Of a stretch of 25,593 nucleotides of DNA, positions 8,750 through 15,738 are shown one piece after another. Numbering within the stretch: position 1 is the first letter of the stretch; every line of letters starts with the position of its first letter. Origin of the DNA: Clostridium sp. UBA4548 (GTDB lineage: Bacteria; Bacillota; Clostridia; Clostridiales; Clostridiaceae); the NCBI RefSeq assembly GCF_002387895.1, contig NZ_DGLI01000005.1:1-25593 (forward strand). Reading direction: 5' to 3'. Under the pieces are notes generated by a model, which saw only the letters and a program-made list of their open reading frames with translations, searched no databases and was not told the origin of the DNA. The translations under genes and the position numbers were made by a program.

Positions 8750-8935
8750 TTTAAATTCTTATTTCTAGCTTTAGTTTCAAGTCCCCTTACCCCTTAAAGC
8801 TTCTTAAGAAAACATTGCTGGCTTCCTTAAGAAATTTGAATCTAATAGACCTTCCTCTTAGATTCATGATGCCAATAATTAAGTGTCATTGCTCTATGAT
8901 ATTGTTATTTTTTTATCATTCCTTATTATATTTTT
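8750..8935 (-). promoter_or_regulatory. Structured leader region upstream of hypB
   Basis: This gene-free stretch holds several nested inverted repeats on the minus strand: ATGATA-N12-TATCAT (8896-8919), TGAATCTAA...TTAGATTCA (8836-8865), ATTGGC...GCCAGCAAT, and two CTTAAG copies that could pair. Mutually exclusive foldings are possible, as in a riboswitch-like or attenuator leader, but I recognise no known class and there is no clear U-run terminator. A TATAAT lies at about 8925-8930. Confidence 0.35.
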
Positions 8936-8986
8936 AGGGAACCAAAGTCAAGTTTTAACTTATATATGAGTCAACTTTAGTTCCCT
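8936..8986 (-). repeat. GGGAAC...GGTTCCC hairpin element, copy A
   Basis: On the minus strand AGGGAACTAAAGT pairs with ACTTTGGTTCCCT over 13 bp including one T-G wobble; on the plus strand that pair would be a mismatch, so the RNA is best formed from the minus strand. The inner part holds AAGTTAAAACTT. Related sequences occur at 15621-15719 and 21176-21218. It lies between the DUF5692 gene and hypB and lacks a U-run directly after the stem, so it is not a classic terminator. Confidence 0.5.
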
Positions 8987-9001
8987 TAAAAGTTTTTATA
9001 A

Positions 9002-10021
9002 TTATAGTGAATTATTCACTTGAACACCTATTGAGTTACTCTTTTCTGCAAGTGCTTTTACTTCCTTATATTTACTTAAATCCGTATATAATTCCCCCAT
9101 ATATGGATTTCTCTTTGTTTTAACTGCTTTGTAAATCATATAAACAACCACTGTTATGTTAGATATTAAAGATACAAGACTAAAAATAAAAAGTGCTGTA
9201 GTATTATAAGTTGATGCTACTGCAAAAGCTCCTTTATCAATAAATGCTGGGAATGTCTGAGCAAACATACACCAAATCGCTAAGGTTTGCGCACGATGCT
9301 GTAGCCATGCTCCTTTTCCAACTGTAAAGGCACAAAGAGTTGGTGCTAATAGCAATGCAAAGCCACAATACCAAGCATGTCCTGGAAGACAATTATAAGT
9401 ATAAGCAAAATTCCAAAGGTCATAAGCTATAATCCAGAACCATAGCATATCAGGCCAAATCATGTCTCTGCTGCCATCTTTAGCTGTTTTCTTACGTATA
9501 CATATTCCAAGCCATCCAGTAATAGCAATTATATTTAAAATTCCAGCAATACCATTCATGAAGTTCCATGAACCACCAAGTACATACATAGCATCGTCAG
9601 CTAATATTCCCCCACCAGCATATTGCAAGCCAACTTGAAAATCACGAGCAACAGCTTCTAATATGTTAATAGCAAGAATTAATGGTGGAAAGCATAATGC
9701 CCACTTCATTTCAGACACTCTCCATTCCTTACCAGTTAATTTATTCCTTCCCTTAACATGTCTAATACACCAAAATCCTATACATCCTGCTGTAGAAGAA
9801 TAAACTTTTGCTAAATGAAACCAATCAGTATAAGTAGTATCTTTCAATGCTGTAAACCATATCACTGAAAGTATTATTGGTAAAACAACAAAACAGAAAA
9901 ATCCAACCTCCTTAGACCTTCTGGTTACTTCATTTAAACCAAAGAGTAGTGCAAAAACCAGTATCCAGACACCCCAAACACTTAATACTGTTGCTCCCTC
10001 TGCATAATTAAAAACAAACAT
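9002..10021 (-). CDS. DUF5692-family multispanning membrane protein
   Basis: This is an integral membrane protein of 339 residues with roughly nine or ten hydrophobic segments and many Trp and aromatic residues, for example AKVYSSTAGCIGFWCIRHVKG and WPDMLWFWIIAYDLWNFAYT. I recognise it as the DUF5692 family, common in Clostridia and of unknown function. The start ATG has an ideal GGGAGG ribosome site. A promoter (TTGAAG-18 bp-TATAAT) sits immediately upstream, partly inside the terminator hairpin of the preceding TetR gene. The adjacent TetR gene may regulate it, but no shared operator is evident. Confidence 0.75.
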   Translation of the reverse strand: MFVFNYAEGATVLSVWGVWILVFALLFGLNEVTRRSKEVGFFCFVVLPIILSVIWFTALKDTTYTDWFHLAKVYSSTAGCIGFWCIRHVKGRNKLTGKEWRVSEMKWALCFPPLILAINILEAVARDFQVGLQYAGGGILADDAMYVLGGSWNFMNGIAGILNIIAITGWLGICIRKKTAKDGSRDMIWPDMLWFWIIAYDLWNFAYTYNCLPGHAWYCGFALLLAPTLCAFTVGKGAWLQHRAQTLAIWCMFAQTFPAFIDKGAFAVASTYNTTALFIFSLVSLISNITVVVYMIYKAVKTKRNPYMGELYTDLSKYKEVKALAEKSNSIGVQVNNSL

Positions 10022-10063
10022 ATTTTTACCTCCCTAATGATATCTAAATTTGTTTTTAATTTA

Positions 10064-10093
10064 ATTATACAGGTACTGCAAAAACCCCTTCAA
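10064..10093 (-). promoter_or_regulatory. Promoter of the DUF5692 gene
   Basis: On the minus strand TTGAAG (10088-10093) and TATAAT (10064-10069) are 18 bp apart. The -35 box lies in the 3' arm of the upstream terminator hairpin, so terminator and promoter overlap. Confidence 0.55.
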
Positions 10094-10131
10094 TAGACAC
10101 ATAACCCAAAATGTCTGTTTTGAAGGGGTTT
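10082..10131 (-). terminator. Terminator of the TetR gene at 10135
   Basis: AAACCCCTTCAA and TTGAAGGGGTTT pair over 12 bp, extended by AGACA/TGTCT, and a U-rich tail follows on the minus strand. It lies directly after the TetR stop codon. Confidence 0.75.
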
Positions 10132-10134
10132 AAA

Positions 10135-10710
10135 TCAACCTTTCAATTCATATTTTATAAACGCATCAACTGACCGTGAAACGCTTCCAGTTATCATTAA
10201 AAGAAGCTTATCTAAAATAACTTTCGGTTCTTCTTTCATACCATCGCATACCCAGTCCATCATGAGTCCATTAAATACATGTCTATAAAAATTCACAATG
10301 AACACTCGATCTTTTTCTTGTAGTTTTACACCCATGTTGTACTCGCATTCATTAACTACATAATGAAGTAATTTATTTGAAAAGTCTATAAAATAACCCT
10401 TTACTTCTGGCCAATAGGAAGACTTACATATATGAAAAATCATTATTGAATTCTTCTTGAAATAATTCATTGTTGCCAGAAAGCCACCTTCCCAAGTTTC
10501 AAAAGTCCTATTTTGAGCAATCTCTGCAGATAACTCTTCCACTATTGTGAAATTAAGTATGTCTATAATATCCTTAAAATAATAATAAAAAGTCTGCCTA
10601 TTTACTCCGCAATGAATACAAACATCCTTTACTGTAACTTTATCTATGGATTTTTTATTTAATAAATCCTTGAATGAATTAATCATTGCAGGTTTAGCAC
10701 ACTGCTTCAT
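10135..10710 (-). CDS. TetR/AcrR-family regulator (DhaS-like)
   Basis: This is a helix-turn-helix transcription regulator of about 191 residues. The N-terminal DNA-binding domain reads SIDKVTVKDVCIHCGVNRQT followed by FYYYFKD, a clear TetR signature, and the C-terminal ligand domain is helical with several Trp and Phe residues. The ATG at 10710 has GGGGGAG 6 nt upstream; the longer frame from a TTG at 10725 would overlap that ribosome site, so I reject it. It has its own terminator and lies before the DUF5692 membrane-protein gene, a likely target by proximity only. The ligand is unknown. Confidence 0.85.
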   Translation of the reverse strand: MKQCAKPAMINSFKDLLNKKSIDKVTVKDVCIHCGVNRQTFYYYFKDIIDILNFTIVEELSAEIAQNRTFETWEGGFLATMNYFKKNSIMIFHICKSSYWPEVKGYFIDFSNKLLHYVVNECEYNMGVKLQEKDRVFIVNFYRHVFNGLMMDWVCDGMKEEPKVILDKLLLMITGSVSRSVDAFIKYELKG

Positions 10711-10857
10711 GAACATCTCCCCCAAAATGTAATTATTCTACAATTTCTTGTGTTTTGCTTTATTCCAAATTTTACATTTATACGGCTATTATACCATTTA
10801 TAAAATATATTATCATTCTATATTCTTGCAGATTTTAGCAATACTTAGTATTATAAA

Positions 10858-10897
10858 AAATGAGCTATAAACTCTAATTCAAAGTTATAGCTCATTT
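10858..10897 (-). terminator. Terminator of the GNAT gene
   Basis: AAATGAGCTATAA and TTATAGCTCATTT form a 13-bp perfect stem, followed on the minus strand by a T-run, between the GNAT gene and the TetR gene. Confidence 0.85.
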
Positions 10898-10953
10898 CTG
10901 CCCTTTATATATTTAAATTACAATTACCCTTAATAATACTCCAAAATTTACAT

Positions 10954-11379
10954 TTATATATTCTTCTTAAGGTAATATCTCATATGGCAAGCTGGACAGT
11001 TCTCCAATACCCCAAAAATTTCATACCCATGTTTAAGATAAAAATCCTTTGCTTGAAAATCAAAAGTGTCTAAGTGAATTAATGAACATCCCTTTTCCTT
11101 TGCGATTTTTTCCAGTTCCCTTAAAAGTATTGAGCCGTACCCCTTTTCCCTAAAACCTTCCTTTACCCATAGTACGTCTATGTACATACAATTCCAACAG
11201 TATAATAACGCATTTACTCCAGCTACAATCTCTTCATTGTCTTCTTTAATAATTCTGCTTATTGGTATAAAGGTTGGTTCTTGAGTAAAGGGTACTTTTG
11301 AATTATTATATTCAACTATTCCATCATCAACTATCCTGAGACTTTCCCTTGTTCCTTCTTCTATTGCATATGTTTTCAT
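10954..11379 (-). CDS. GNAT-family N-acetyltransferase
   Basis: This protein of 141 residues belongs to the acetyl-CoA-dependent GNAT family. Motif A is visible at about 71-90: VLWVKEGFREKGYGSILLREL, with the R-x-x-G-x-G acetyl-CoA pyrophosphate loop. It is followed by FDFQAKDFYLKHGYEIFG, the usual C-terminal motif B. The acceptor substrate cannot be read from the sequence. GGGAGGG precedes the ATG. It appears to be a single-gene unit, with a TATAAT near 11446-11451 and a terminator after its stop. Confidence 0.85.
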   Translation of the reverse strand: MKTYAIEEGTRESLRIVDDGIVEYNNSKVPFTQEPTFIPISRIIKEDNEEIVAGVNALLYCWNCMYIDVLWVKEGFREKGYGSILLRELEKIAKEKGCSLIHLDTFDFQAKDFYLKHGYEIFGVLENCPACHMRYYLKKNI

Positions 11380-11522
11380 ATTTAACCCTCCCCATTTTAC
11401 ATGTACTCACTAAAAAAAGTTTATACTATTAATATTATTTACTTCATTATAGATATAGCTTGAAATTTACATGTAAAGCTTAAGGCCCTGTATAGAAAAT
11501 ACAGATCCTAAACTAGTAATTA

Positions 11523-11906
11523 CTATTTATTTCTATATGCAATCATCTCAATTTCAACTCTAGCCCCTAAAGGAAGTTCCCTAACCCCTATAGTTGTGCG
11601 AGCTGGTGGCGGTGAATTAAATTGCTTTGAGTAAACTTCATTCATCTCTTCAAAGTCTTTCATATCAATTAAATACACATTTAACTTCATAACATCATCA
11701 GACGTCAACCCTGCAGATTCTAAGATTGAAAATAAGTTTTTAAAACACTGCTGAGTTTGTACCCTAATATCTCCATCTACTAAAATTCCTGTAGCTGGGT
11801 CAATTGGTGTTTGCCCAGAAAAATAAACTAAGTTCCCCATTTCTACAGCTCTTGAATATGGACCAATTGGCGCTGGACCTTCTGAATTAAAAGCTTTTCT
11901 CCCCAT
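11523..11906 (-). CDS. ridA: RidA-family enamine/imine deaminase
   Basis: RidA (YjgF/YER057c/UK114) proteins hydrolyse reactive 2-aminoacrylate and related enamines formed by PLP enzymes such as threonine dehydratase. The 127 residues carry the family motifs: IGPYSRAVEMGNLVYFSGQ, QCFKNL, and PPARTTIGVRELPLGARVEIEMIA with the substrate-carboxylate-binding Arg. Trimeric cytosolic enzyme by family knowledge. GGAGG sits 7 nt before the ATG at 11906; another ATG 5 nt upstream is out of frame and too close. It stands alone between the queL terminator and the GNAT gene. Confidence 0.92.
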   Translation of the reverse strand: MGRKAFNSEGPAPIGPYSRAVEMGNLVYFSGQTPIDPATGILVDGDIRVQTQQCFKNLFSILESAGLTSDDVMKLNVYLIDMKDFEEMNEVYSKQFNSPPPARTTIGVRELPLGARVEIEMIAYRNK

Positions 11907-12016
11907 AACATAGCCTCCAAAAATTCATTTAAATTTGTTAATCCTATTTTAAATTTTTCTCTAATTATTTGCCATATATCTGTATTATAAACCAAATAAT
12001 TACATTTTTCCAGAAA

Positions 12017-12066
12017 AATAAGCATCTTTTAGAAGATAATAATATATTTTCTAAAAGATGCTTATT
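12017..12066 (-). terminator. Terminator of the queuosine-salvage operon
   Basis: AATAAGCATCTTTTAGAA and TTCTAAAAGATGCTTATT form a perfect 18-bp stem, with a T-run on the minus strand, about 77 bp after the queL stop codon. Confidence 0.85.
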
Positions 12067-12142
12067 ATTATTTATAAAACTAAATATGTTAACACATGTA
12101 ACTTTAAGTATTTGAATCTATATAATACTTGTTATTATCTTA

Positions 12143-12832
12143 TTAATCTCCTACACCAAAATCCGTATTGTTATATAAAACTTCTATATTGGGATAATTA
12201 TTTAAATAACTATATTTCTCTTTAAACCAAGTGATTAGCTCCTCATCCCTCTCCAGCTTAGAGGTGTTTGGAGTAAATATATTAATAGTTCCATGAGAAA
12301 AATGCTTTAAAGTTATTTGTATGTCTTTTTCTATCATATCTTTTGTTTGTCCTTTTATTCCTACCATTAAGCAAGGAGAATCAAAGAACTCTTTTACTTC
12401 TTCTGGAGAATTAAATTTAGCATTTTTATTTAGAACTTCATTTCTAAAATGGTAATCAAAGGTCTCTACTCCTATTTTAAAGGTTATAGGTACTTTAAAG
12501 AAATCCCTCATTTCCTGTAATCTATTTCGGTAGCACCAATGGCTTTCAAGAAATAATTTCTCAATGCTCTTTTCCTGAATAACTTTTTTAATTTTAAGTA
12601 AGGTTTCTTCAGGAATTTCAAAACAGCTACCTGAGTTTATTACCTCTAAGATTTTATACTTTCCATTAACACTTTTTAAAACCTCAAAGTTAAGTTCATT
12701 TATTTCCTCTCTTGATTTAGAGTTGTCGGAAATGTAATCGCAAAAGGAACATTTGCCCCAAACACAGGGAAAAGCTTTTAAAAGTACTATTTCTCTTTTA
12801 TTTTTATTCTCAATGACACTATATCTATCCAT
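12143..12832 (-). CDS. queL: Radical SAM queuine lyase QueL (probable)
   Basis: By gene context and family this is the radical-SAM enzyme that converts the queuine base to preQ1, as described for Clostridioides difficile. The 229 residues have a cluster motif with unusual spacing, CVWGKCSFC (Cys23, Cys28, Cys31: CX4CX2C rather than CX3CX2C), then a partial TIM barrel with glycine-rich SAM-contact segments such as VINSGSCFE and FKIGVETFDYHFRNEVLNK. The start is 2 nt after the stop of the ECF S-component gene, with AAGGAG inside that gene's last codons, so translation is coupled. It is the last gene of the queK-qrtT-queL operon under a preQ1-type riboswitch, which makes the assignment firm despite the protein being a diverse radical-SAM member. 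Confidence 0.82.
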   Translation of the reverse strand: MDRYSVIENKNKREIVLLKAFPCVWGKCSFCDYISDNSKSREEINELNFEVLKSVNGKYKILEVINSGSCFEIPEETLLKIKKVIQEKSIEKLFLESHWCYRNRLQEMRDFFKVPITFKIGVETFDYHFRNEVLNKNAKFNSPEEVKEFFDSPCLMVGIKGQTKDMIEKDIQITLKHFSHGTINIFTPNTSKLERDEELITWFKEKYSYLNNYPNIEVLYNNTDFGVGD

Positions 12833-12834
12833 TT

Positions 12835-13392
12835 TTAGCTCCTTACTAATCTTTGTTTTAAACCTCCTGGAATTCCTACTATTACTGACATTGCTAGGGA
12901 AACTGCTACAAACTTATCTGCATAATCGGTTATGAACTGCACTATAAATACACTTACAACTTTATTAACTCCTAAGCCTGATAACAATTGAACAATATAG
13001 GTAGAACCTGAAGAAGTAATTCCTCCAAATAAGTAAGCTGCTATGACAGCACCTAACAAGGAAGAAAACACTGATACAATTAACACTCCTAAAGGCATCT
13101 TAAACTTATTCATGAAACCTTTTTTATACATAATACCACCAATAAGCCCTGTGAATATTTGTACTGGTGCAAAGTATAATGAATATATATCAAAGGTAAT
13201 TCCACTTACAACGCTACCTAAAAGTCCAGTAACTACTCCATATATTGGCCCTAATATGAAGGAAACCATAATTGTTCCAATGGAATCCAAGTATATTGGT
13301 AGCTTAAGATTTAGAGCTATAAAAGCTCCTACAATATTTAGGGCAATACCAAAGCCCACTATAGTTAACTTTAATGTTGAATTTTTGTTCAT
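12835..13392 (-). CDS. qrtT: ECF transporter S component for queuosine precursors (QrtT-like)
   Basis: This is the substrate-binding membrane subunit of an energy-coupling-factor importer, which uses shared ATPases and EcfT encoded elsewhere. The 185 residues form about five or six membrane helices. The text NLKLPIYLDSIGTIMVSFIL and GPIYGVVTGLLGSVVSGI is typical of S components. It sits between a nucleoside hydrolase gene and a radical-SAM gene, exactly the arrangement reported for queuine import (QrtT) in C. difficile. The ATG follows the queK stop codon without a gap, with AAGGGGG upstream. Substrate is inferred from context: queuine or related base. Confidence 0.82.
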   Translation of the reverse strand: MNKNSTLKLTIVGFGIALNIVGAFIALNLKLPIYLDSIGTIMVSFILGPIYGVVTGLLGSVVSGITFDIYSLYFAPVQIFTGLIGGIMYKKGFMNKFKMPLGVLIVSVFSSLLGAVIAAYLFGGITSSGSTYIVQLLSGLGVNKVVSVFIVQFITDYADKFVAVSLAMSVIVGIPGGLKQRLVRS

Positions 13393-14364
13393 TTATATAA
13401 CCCCCTTAACACTAGCTATTACTTCTACGCTCTCTGGAAACAACCTTTGAAGAAACATATACATAAATTTAGAAGCATCCACTTCCTGTAAAATTACTGA
13501 ATTATGCTGTTTTTTCCAAAAGTCCTCCACATCCACTATAGTCTGTCCCATAGCAATTCCCTTCTTAACCACTTCTGTGTATGAACTGAAACCACTACAT
13601 AAGGACCTGTCTATAAAATAAGCTACAGCTAAGGGATCATTAATTACACATCCAATTATACCTTCCTGCTTCCAATGAAAGTCCACATAAAACTTTGTTA
13701 TATCAATTATATATTTTGCCATTTGCCCACCTAATCTATTAATTAATTCAAGAATATTAGGTGTTAAAACTATTTTTCTTGTCACATCTAAGCCTACCAT
13801 GTGAACTTTCTTTTTTAGATTCTTATAAACATAATCGGCACCATGAGGATCTACCCAATAATTAAACTCTGCTACAGGTGAGCAATTACCATGACTTCTA
13901 AAGCTACCTCCCATGGATACAAATTCATCTAAGTTATTAAAAACTTCCTTATCTTTCCTTATTGCCTTTGCAAGGTTAGTTAGTGGTCCTAAGGCTATAA
14001 TTGATAGTTTATCTTCAGTTCTAAGACTTTCAATAATAAAATCAACAGCCTCATTTCTTACTAAGCCACCTTCCACTTTTGGAAAGAAACACCGTCCTAC
14101 ACCATCTTCTCCATGGGTATCCTGAGCAGTTACTAGTTCCCTTACCAGTGGATTTTCTTCTCCAAAATATACAGGTATGTGAAGAGAATTAGTTAGTTCT
14201 AATACCTTTAAAGTGTTTTCCACCCCTTGCTTTGTTGGAACATTACCGCATACCACAGTGATCCCTTTAACCTCTAACTCAGGGGATTTAAGAGCTAAAA
14301 GCAGTGCCAAAGAATCATCAATTCCTGGGTCACAATCAATAATTACCTTTCTCTTTCCTTCCAT
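13393..14364 (-). CDS. queK: Queuosine nucleosidase QueK (nucleoside hydrolase family)
   Basis: This belongs to the inosine-uridine-preferring nucleoside hydrolase family and most likely releases queuine from queuosine. The calcium-site motif IIDCDPGIDDSLALLLAL (Asp10, Asp12, Asp16, Asp17) and the ribose-binding stretch EFNYWVDPHGAD are present; 323 residues is the usual length. A notable change is CVINDPLAVAYF, where many purine/pyrimidine hydrolases have HDP: the His is replaced by Asn, which may reflect the larger queuine base. AAAGGAG precedes the ATG. First gene of the operon, and 235 bp after the terminator of an upstream preQ1-like riboswitch. Confidence 0.82.
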   Translation of the reverse strand: MEGKRKVIIDCDPGIDDSLALLLALKSPELEVKGITVVCGNVPTKQGVENTLKVLELTNSLHIPVYFGEENPLVRELVTAQDTHGEDGVGRCFFPKVEGGLVRNEAVDFIIESLRTEDKLSIIALGPLTNLAKAIRKDKEVFNNLDEFVSMGGSFRSHGNCSPVAEFNYWVDPHGADYVYKNLKKKVHMVGLDVTRKIVLTPNILELINRLGGQMAKYIIDITKFYVDFHWKQEGIIGCVINDPLAVAYFIDRSLCSGFSSYTEVVKKGIAMGQTIVDVEDFWKKQHNSVILQEVDASKFMYMFLQRLFPESVEVIASVKGVI

Positions 14365-14598
14365 TTTCCTTCTCCTTTTCTCATTTAAATTTTAGGCATT
14401 TTCAGATGCCTTACCTGAGAACGGAACATATAACTTTTTTAGTTTTAAATTACTATATCATCTTTATAAAAGAAACCTTTAATTTCATTTCATCCTTATA
14501 TTGATGTATTACTTTTTAACATATAACCACTACTTATAATTCCAAAATATTCATATTTATTATAGCTTTATAAACAAGGTCTATAATTTTTCAAAAAA
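14365..14598 (-). other. Leader between riboswitch terminator and queK
   Basis: This 234-bp AT-rich stretch holds no convincing gene. A small hairpin AGGCAT-6 nt-ATGCCT lies at 14394-14411, about 20 nt before the queK ribosome site. I see no good second promoter. Transcripts that escape the riboswitch terminator should cross it to reach queK. Confidence 0.5.
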
Positions 14599-14680
14599 CA
14601 AAAAAAGCTATACCTAAGGATACAGCTATACCGTATTAAATCCTTAGTTTTTTATACTGGGAGTTCTCGAACCAGTCCCA
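14599..14680 (-). promoter_or_regulatory. preQ1-I-type riboswitch with transcription terminator
   Basis: On the minus strand ACTGG (14672-14676) and CCAGT (14656-14660) form the P1 stem around loop TTCGAGAACTC, followed by the A-rich tail ATAAAAAACTAAGGA. This matches the preQ1-I layout GGTTC...CCC...AAAAAACTAAGG. The tail segment CTAAGGA (14641-14647) can pair with TCCTTAG (14613-14619), forming an antiterminator, whereas AGCTGTATC-CTTA-GGTATAGCT plus seven Ts (14599-14626) is a terminator that uses the same bases. Ligand binding would hold the tail in the pseudoknot and let the terminator form. The downstream genes make preQ1 precursors available, so ligand and gene function agree. The loop differs somewhat from the best-known examples. 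Confidence 0.78.
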
Positions 14681-14725
14681 CTAAAATTAGCGGATTTATG
14701 GATTTATATTTAATTTTCATTAGGT

Positions 14726-14734
14726 ATTATATCA
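14726..14734 (-). promoter_or_regulatory. Extended -10 promoter of the queuosine-salvage transcript
   Basis: On the minus strand TGATATAAT is a perfect extended -10 (TGnTATAAT). Transcription would start near 14719, about 40 nt before the riboswitch aptamer. No strong -35 box is evident, which an extended -10 tolerates. Confidence 0.7.
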
Positions 14735-14810
14735 TAAATTTAACCGTAATTATACAGGTTATTTTATACACAAATGGAATTATACTTAAAGAAATCTTTA
14801 AAATTTAAAT

Positions 14811-14850
14811 AATCTATAAACAAATCCTTTTACAGATTTACTTATAGATT
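14811..14850. repeat. Two-part inverted repeat upstream of the queK promoter
   Basis: AATCTATAA...TTATAGATT encloses a second pairing AAATC...GATTT, giving a stable hairpin on either strand in the gap between the queK promoter and the four-helix protein gene. No adjacent U-run and no gene explain it. The remainder of 14735-14973 shows nothing else I can identify. Confidence 0.4.
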
Positions 14851-14973
14851 AGGCTTTTAATTACGCTAAATTTTTCAATAACTTTTACTAATAACCTCCA
14901 AAAATATTATTTTAAATTTGCTTCTTACTAATATAAACTTCTCATACTAGGTTTTTGTTTAAGTAGTTACAAG

Positions 14974-15007
14974 AAAAAACCTAGAGAATTTTCTCTCTAG
15001 GTTTTTT
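14974..15007 (-). terminator. Terminator of the HsmA-like gene
   Basis: AAAAAACCTAGAGA and TCTCTAGGTTTTTT pair over 14 bp and give a T-run on both strands, so it can work in both directions. It lies about 63 bp after the gene at 15071. Confidence 0.85.
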
Positions 15008-15070
15008 CATTAATTATTATTTTATTTAATTATTAGAGTCTAATTTTCAACTCTTAAAGTAATAAATTTA

Positions 15071-15439
15071 CTACTTACTCATTCCAACTATTGCCCCTGA
15101 AATAAATGGGATTAGCCAAATTAACCAAACAATTATACTAAATTTATGGAAGCTCATTTTAGCCTTATCGTCATTTTTCTTTAAAACAACTGTGGCCCAT
15201 CCGGCATGGAATAACATTAAAACTATGGCAAAGAAACCCGTAATACTATGAAAGTTTATACCAAACCCTACCCCAGCAATTTTACTCATAATGGTTGTAC
15301 CTAATGTATCAAAAACTAACCCACACCAAAATACAACTAAATGCCACTTTTTTAAGCTACCTTGCTTCTTTTCACTCCATACTCCAATAGTATAAAATAG
15401 AAATGCTAAATTAATAGATATTACTGCGTAAATTAACAT
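15071..15439 (-). CDS. HsmA/TIGR03987-like four-helix membrane protein
   Basis: This 122-residue protein has four clear membrane helices: about 2-20, 30-50, 62-84 and 98-117. Conserved-looking residues include HLVVFWCGLVFDTLGTTIM, NFHSITGFFAIVLMLFHAGW and FHKFSIIVWLIWLIPFISGA; the buried His residues suggest haem or metal contact, but that is speculation. I place it in the HsmA/TIGR03987 family, whose function is poorly known. GGAGG-like sequence precedes the ATG. Its upstream region contains the palindrome TGAACAATGTTCA, also found at the neighbouring TetR promoter, so it is probably repressed by that TetR protein and induced by its ligand. Confidence 0.72.
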   Translation of the reverse strand: MLIYAVISINLAFLFYTIGVWSEKKQGSLKKWHLVVFWCGLVFDTLGTTIMSKIAGVGFGINFHSITGFFAIVLMLFHAGWATVVLKKNDDKAKMSFHKFSIIVWLIWLIPFISGAIVGMSK

Positions 15440-15527
15440 AAATATTCCTCCTTTTTTAATGTTGTTTACTTAATATGAAAATAAAACTTATCCTTAAAAT
15501 AACCAAAGATACTTCACTTCCCATCAG

Positions 15528-15540
15528 TGAACAATGTTCA
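15528..15540. promoter_or_regulatory. TetR operator upstream of the four-helix protein gene
   Basis: TGAACA-A-TGTTCA is a perfect 6-bp inverted repeat with one central base. The same site, differing only in the centre, overlaps the TetR gene's own -10 box at 16320-16332. Two perfect copies in 800 bp next to a TetR gene are unlikely by chance. Confidence 0.72.
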
Positions 15541-15554
15541 TTTGTATTTATATT

Positions 15555-15582
15555 AAAAATCATACCTTTAGATATGATTTTT
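15555..15582 (-). terminator. Likely terminator of the TetR gene at 15739
   Basis: AAAAATCATA and TATGATTTTT form a perfect 10-bp stem with an 8-nt loop and a T-run, in the gap between the TetR gene and the four-helix protein gene. It is symmetrical, so direction is inferred from gene orientation. Confidence 0.55.
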
Positions 15583-15620
15583 ATTAGCATAATAATAAAT
15601 TTATAGTTTTTACCTACTTT

Positions 15621-15719
15621 AGGGTTCCATGATGAATTTTTAACTTATTCATATTCATAATCCCCTAAGAGAACAAGGGCAGGATTACTGTATAGGTTAA
15701 GTTTTAACTCTAGTTCCCT
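15621..15719 (-). repeat. GGGAAC-type intergenic element, copy B (degenerate)
   Basis: The minus strand begins AGGGAACTAGAGTTAAAACTT and ends AAGTTAAAAATTCATCATGG then AACCCT, resembling the ends of copy A (8936-8986). It has an insertion that forms its own hairpin (TAATCC...GGGATTA). The outer pairing is interrupted, so this copy is decayed or folds differently. Confidence 0.35.
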
Positions 15720-15738
15720 GTAACTTGATTCTACAAAA

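Noticed and set aside
8896..8919. NikR-like nickel operator (ATGATA-N12-TATCAT) before hypB
   Set aside because: The NikR consensus uses GTATGA and a 16-bp spacer. Half-sites and spacing differ, so it is only an AT-rich inverted repeat.
11843..12025. 60-codon minus-strand frame overlapping the ridA start
   Set aside because: It overlaps ridA and the upstream terminator in another frame, has no ribosome site and no coding character.
14650..14690. tRNA-like T-arm (GGTTCGAG) on the minus strand
   Set aside because: No matching acceptor or anticodon stems. The sequence is better explained as a preQ1-type aptamer with A-rich tail and terminator.
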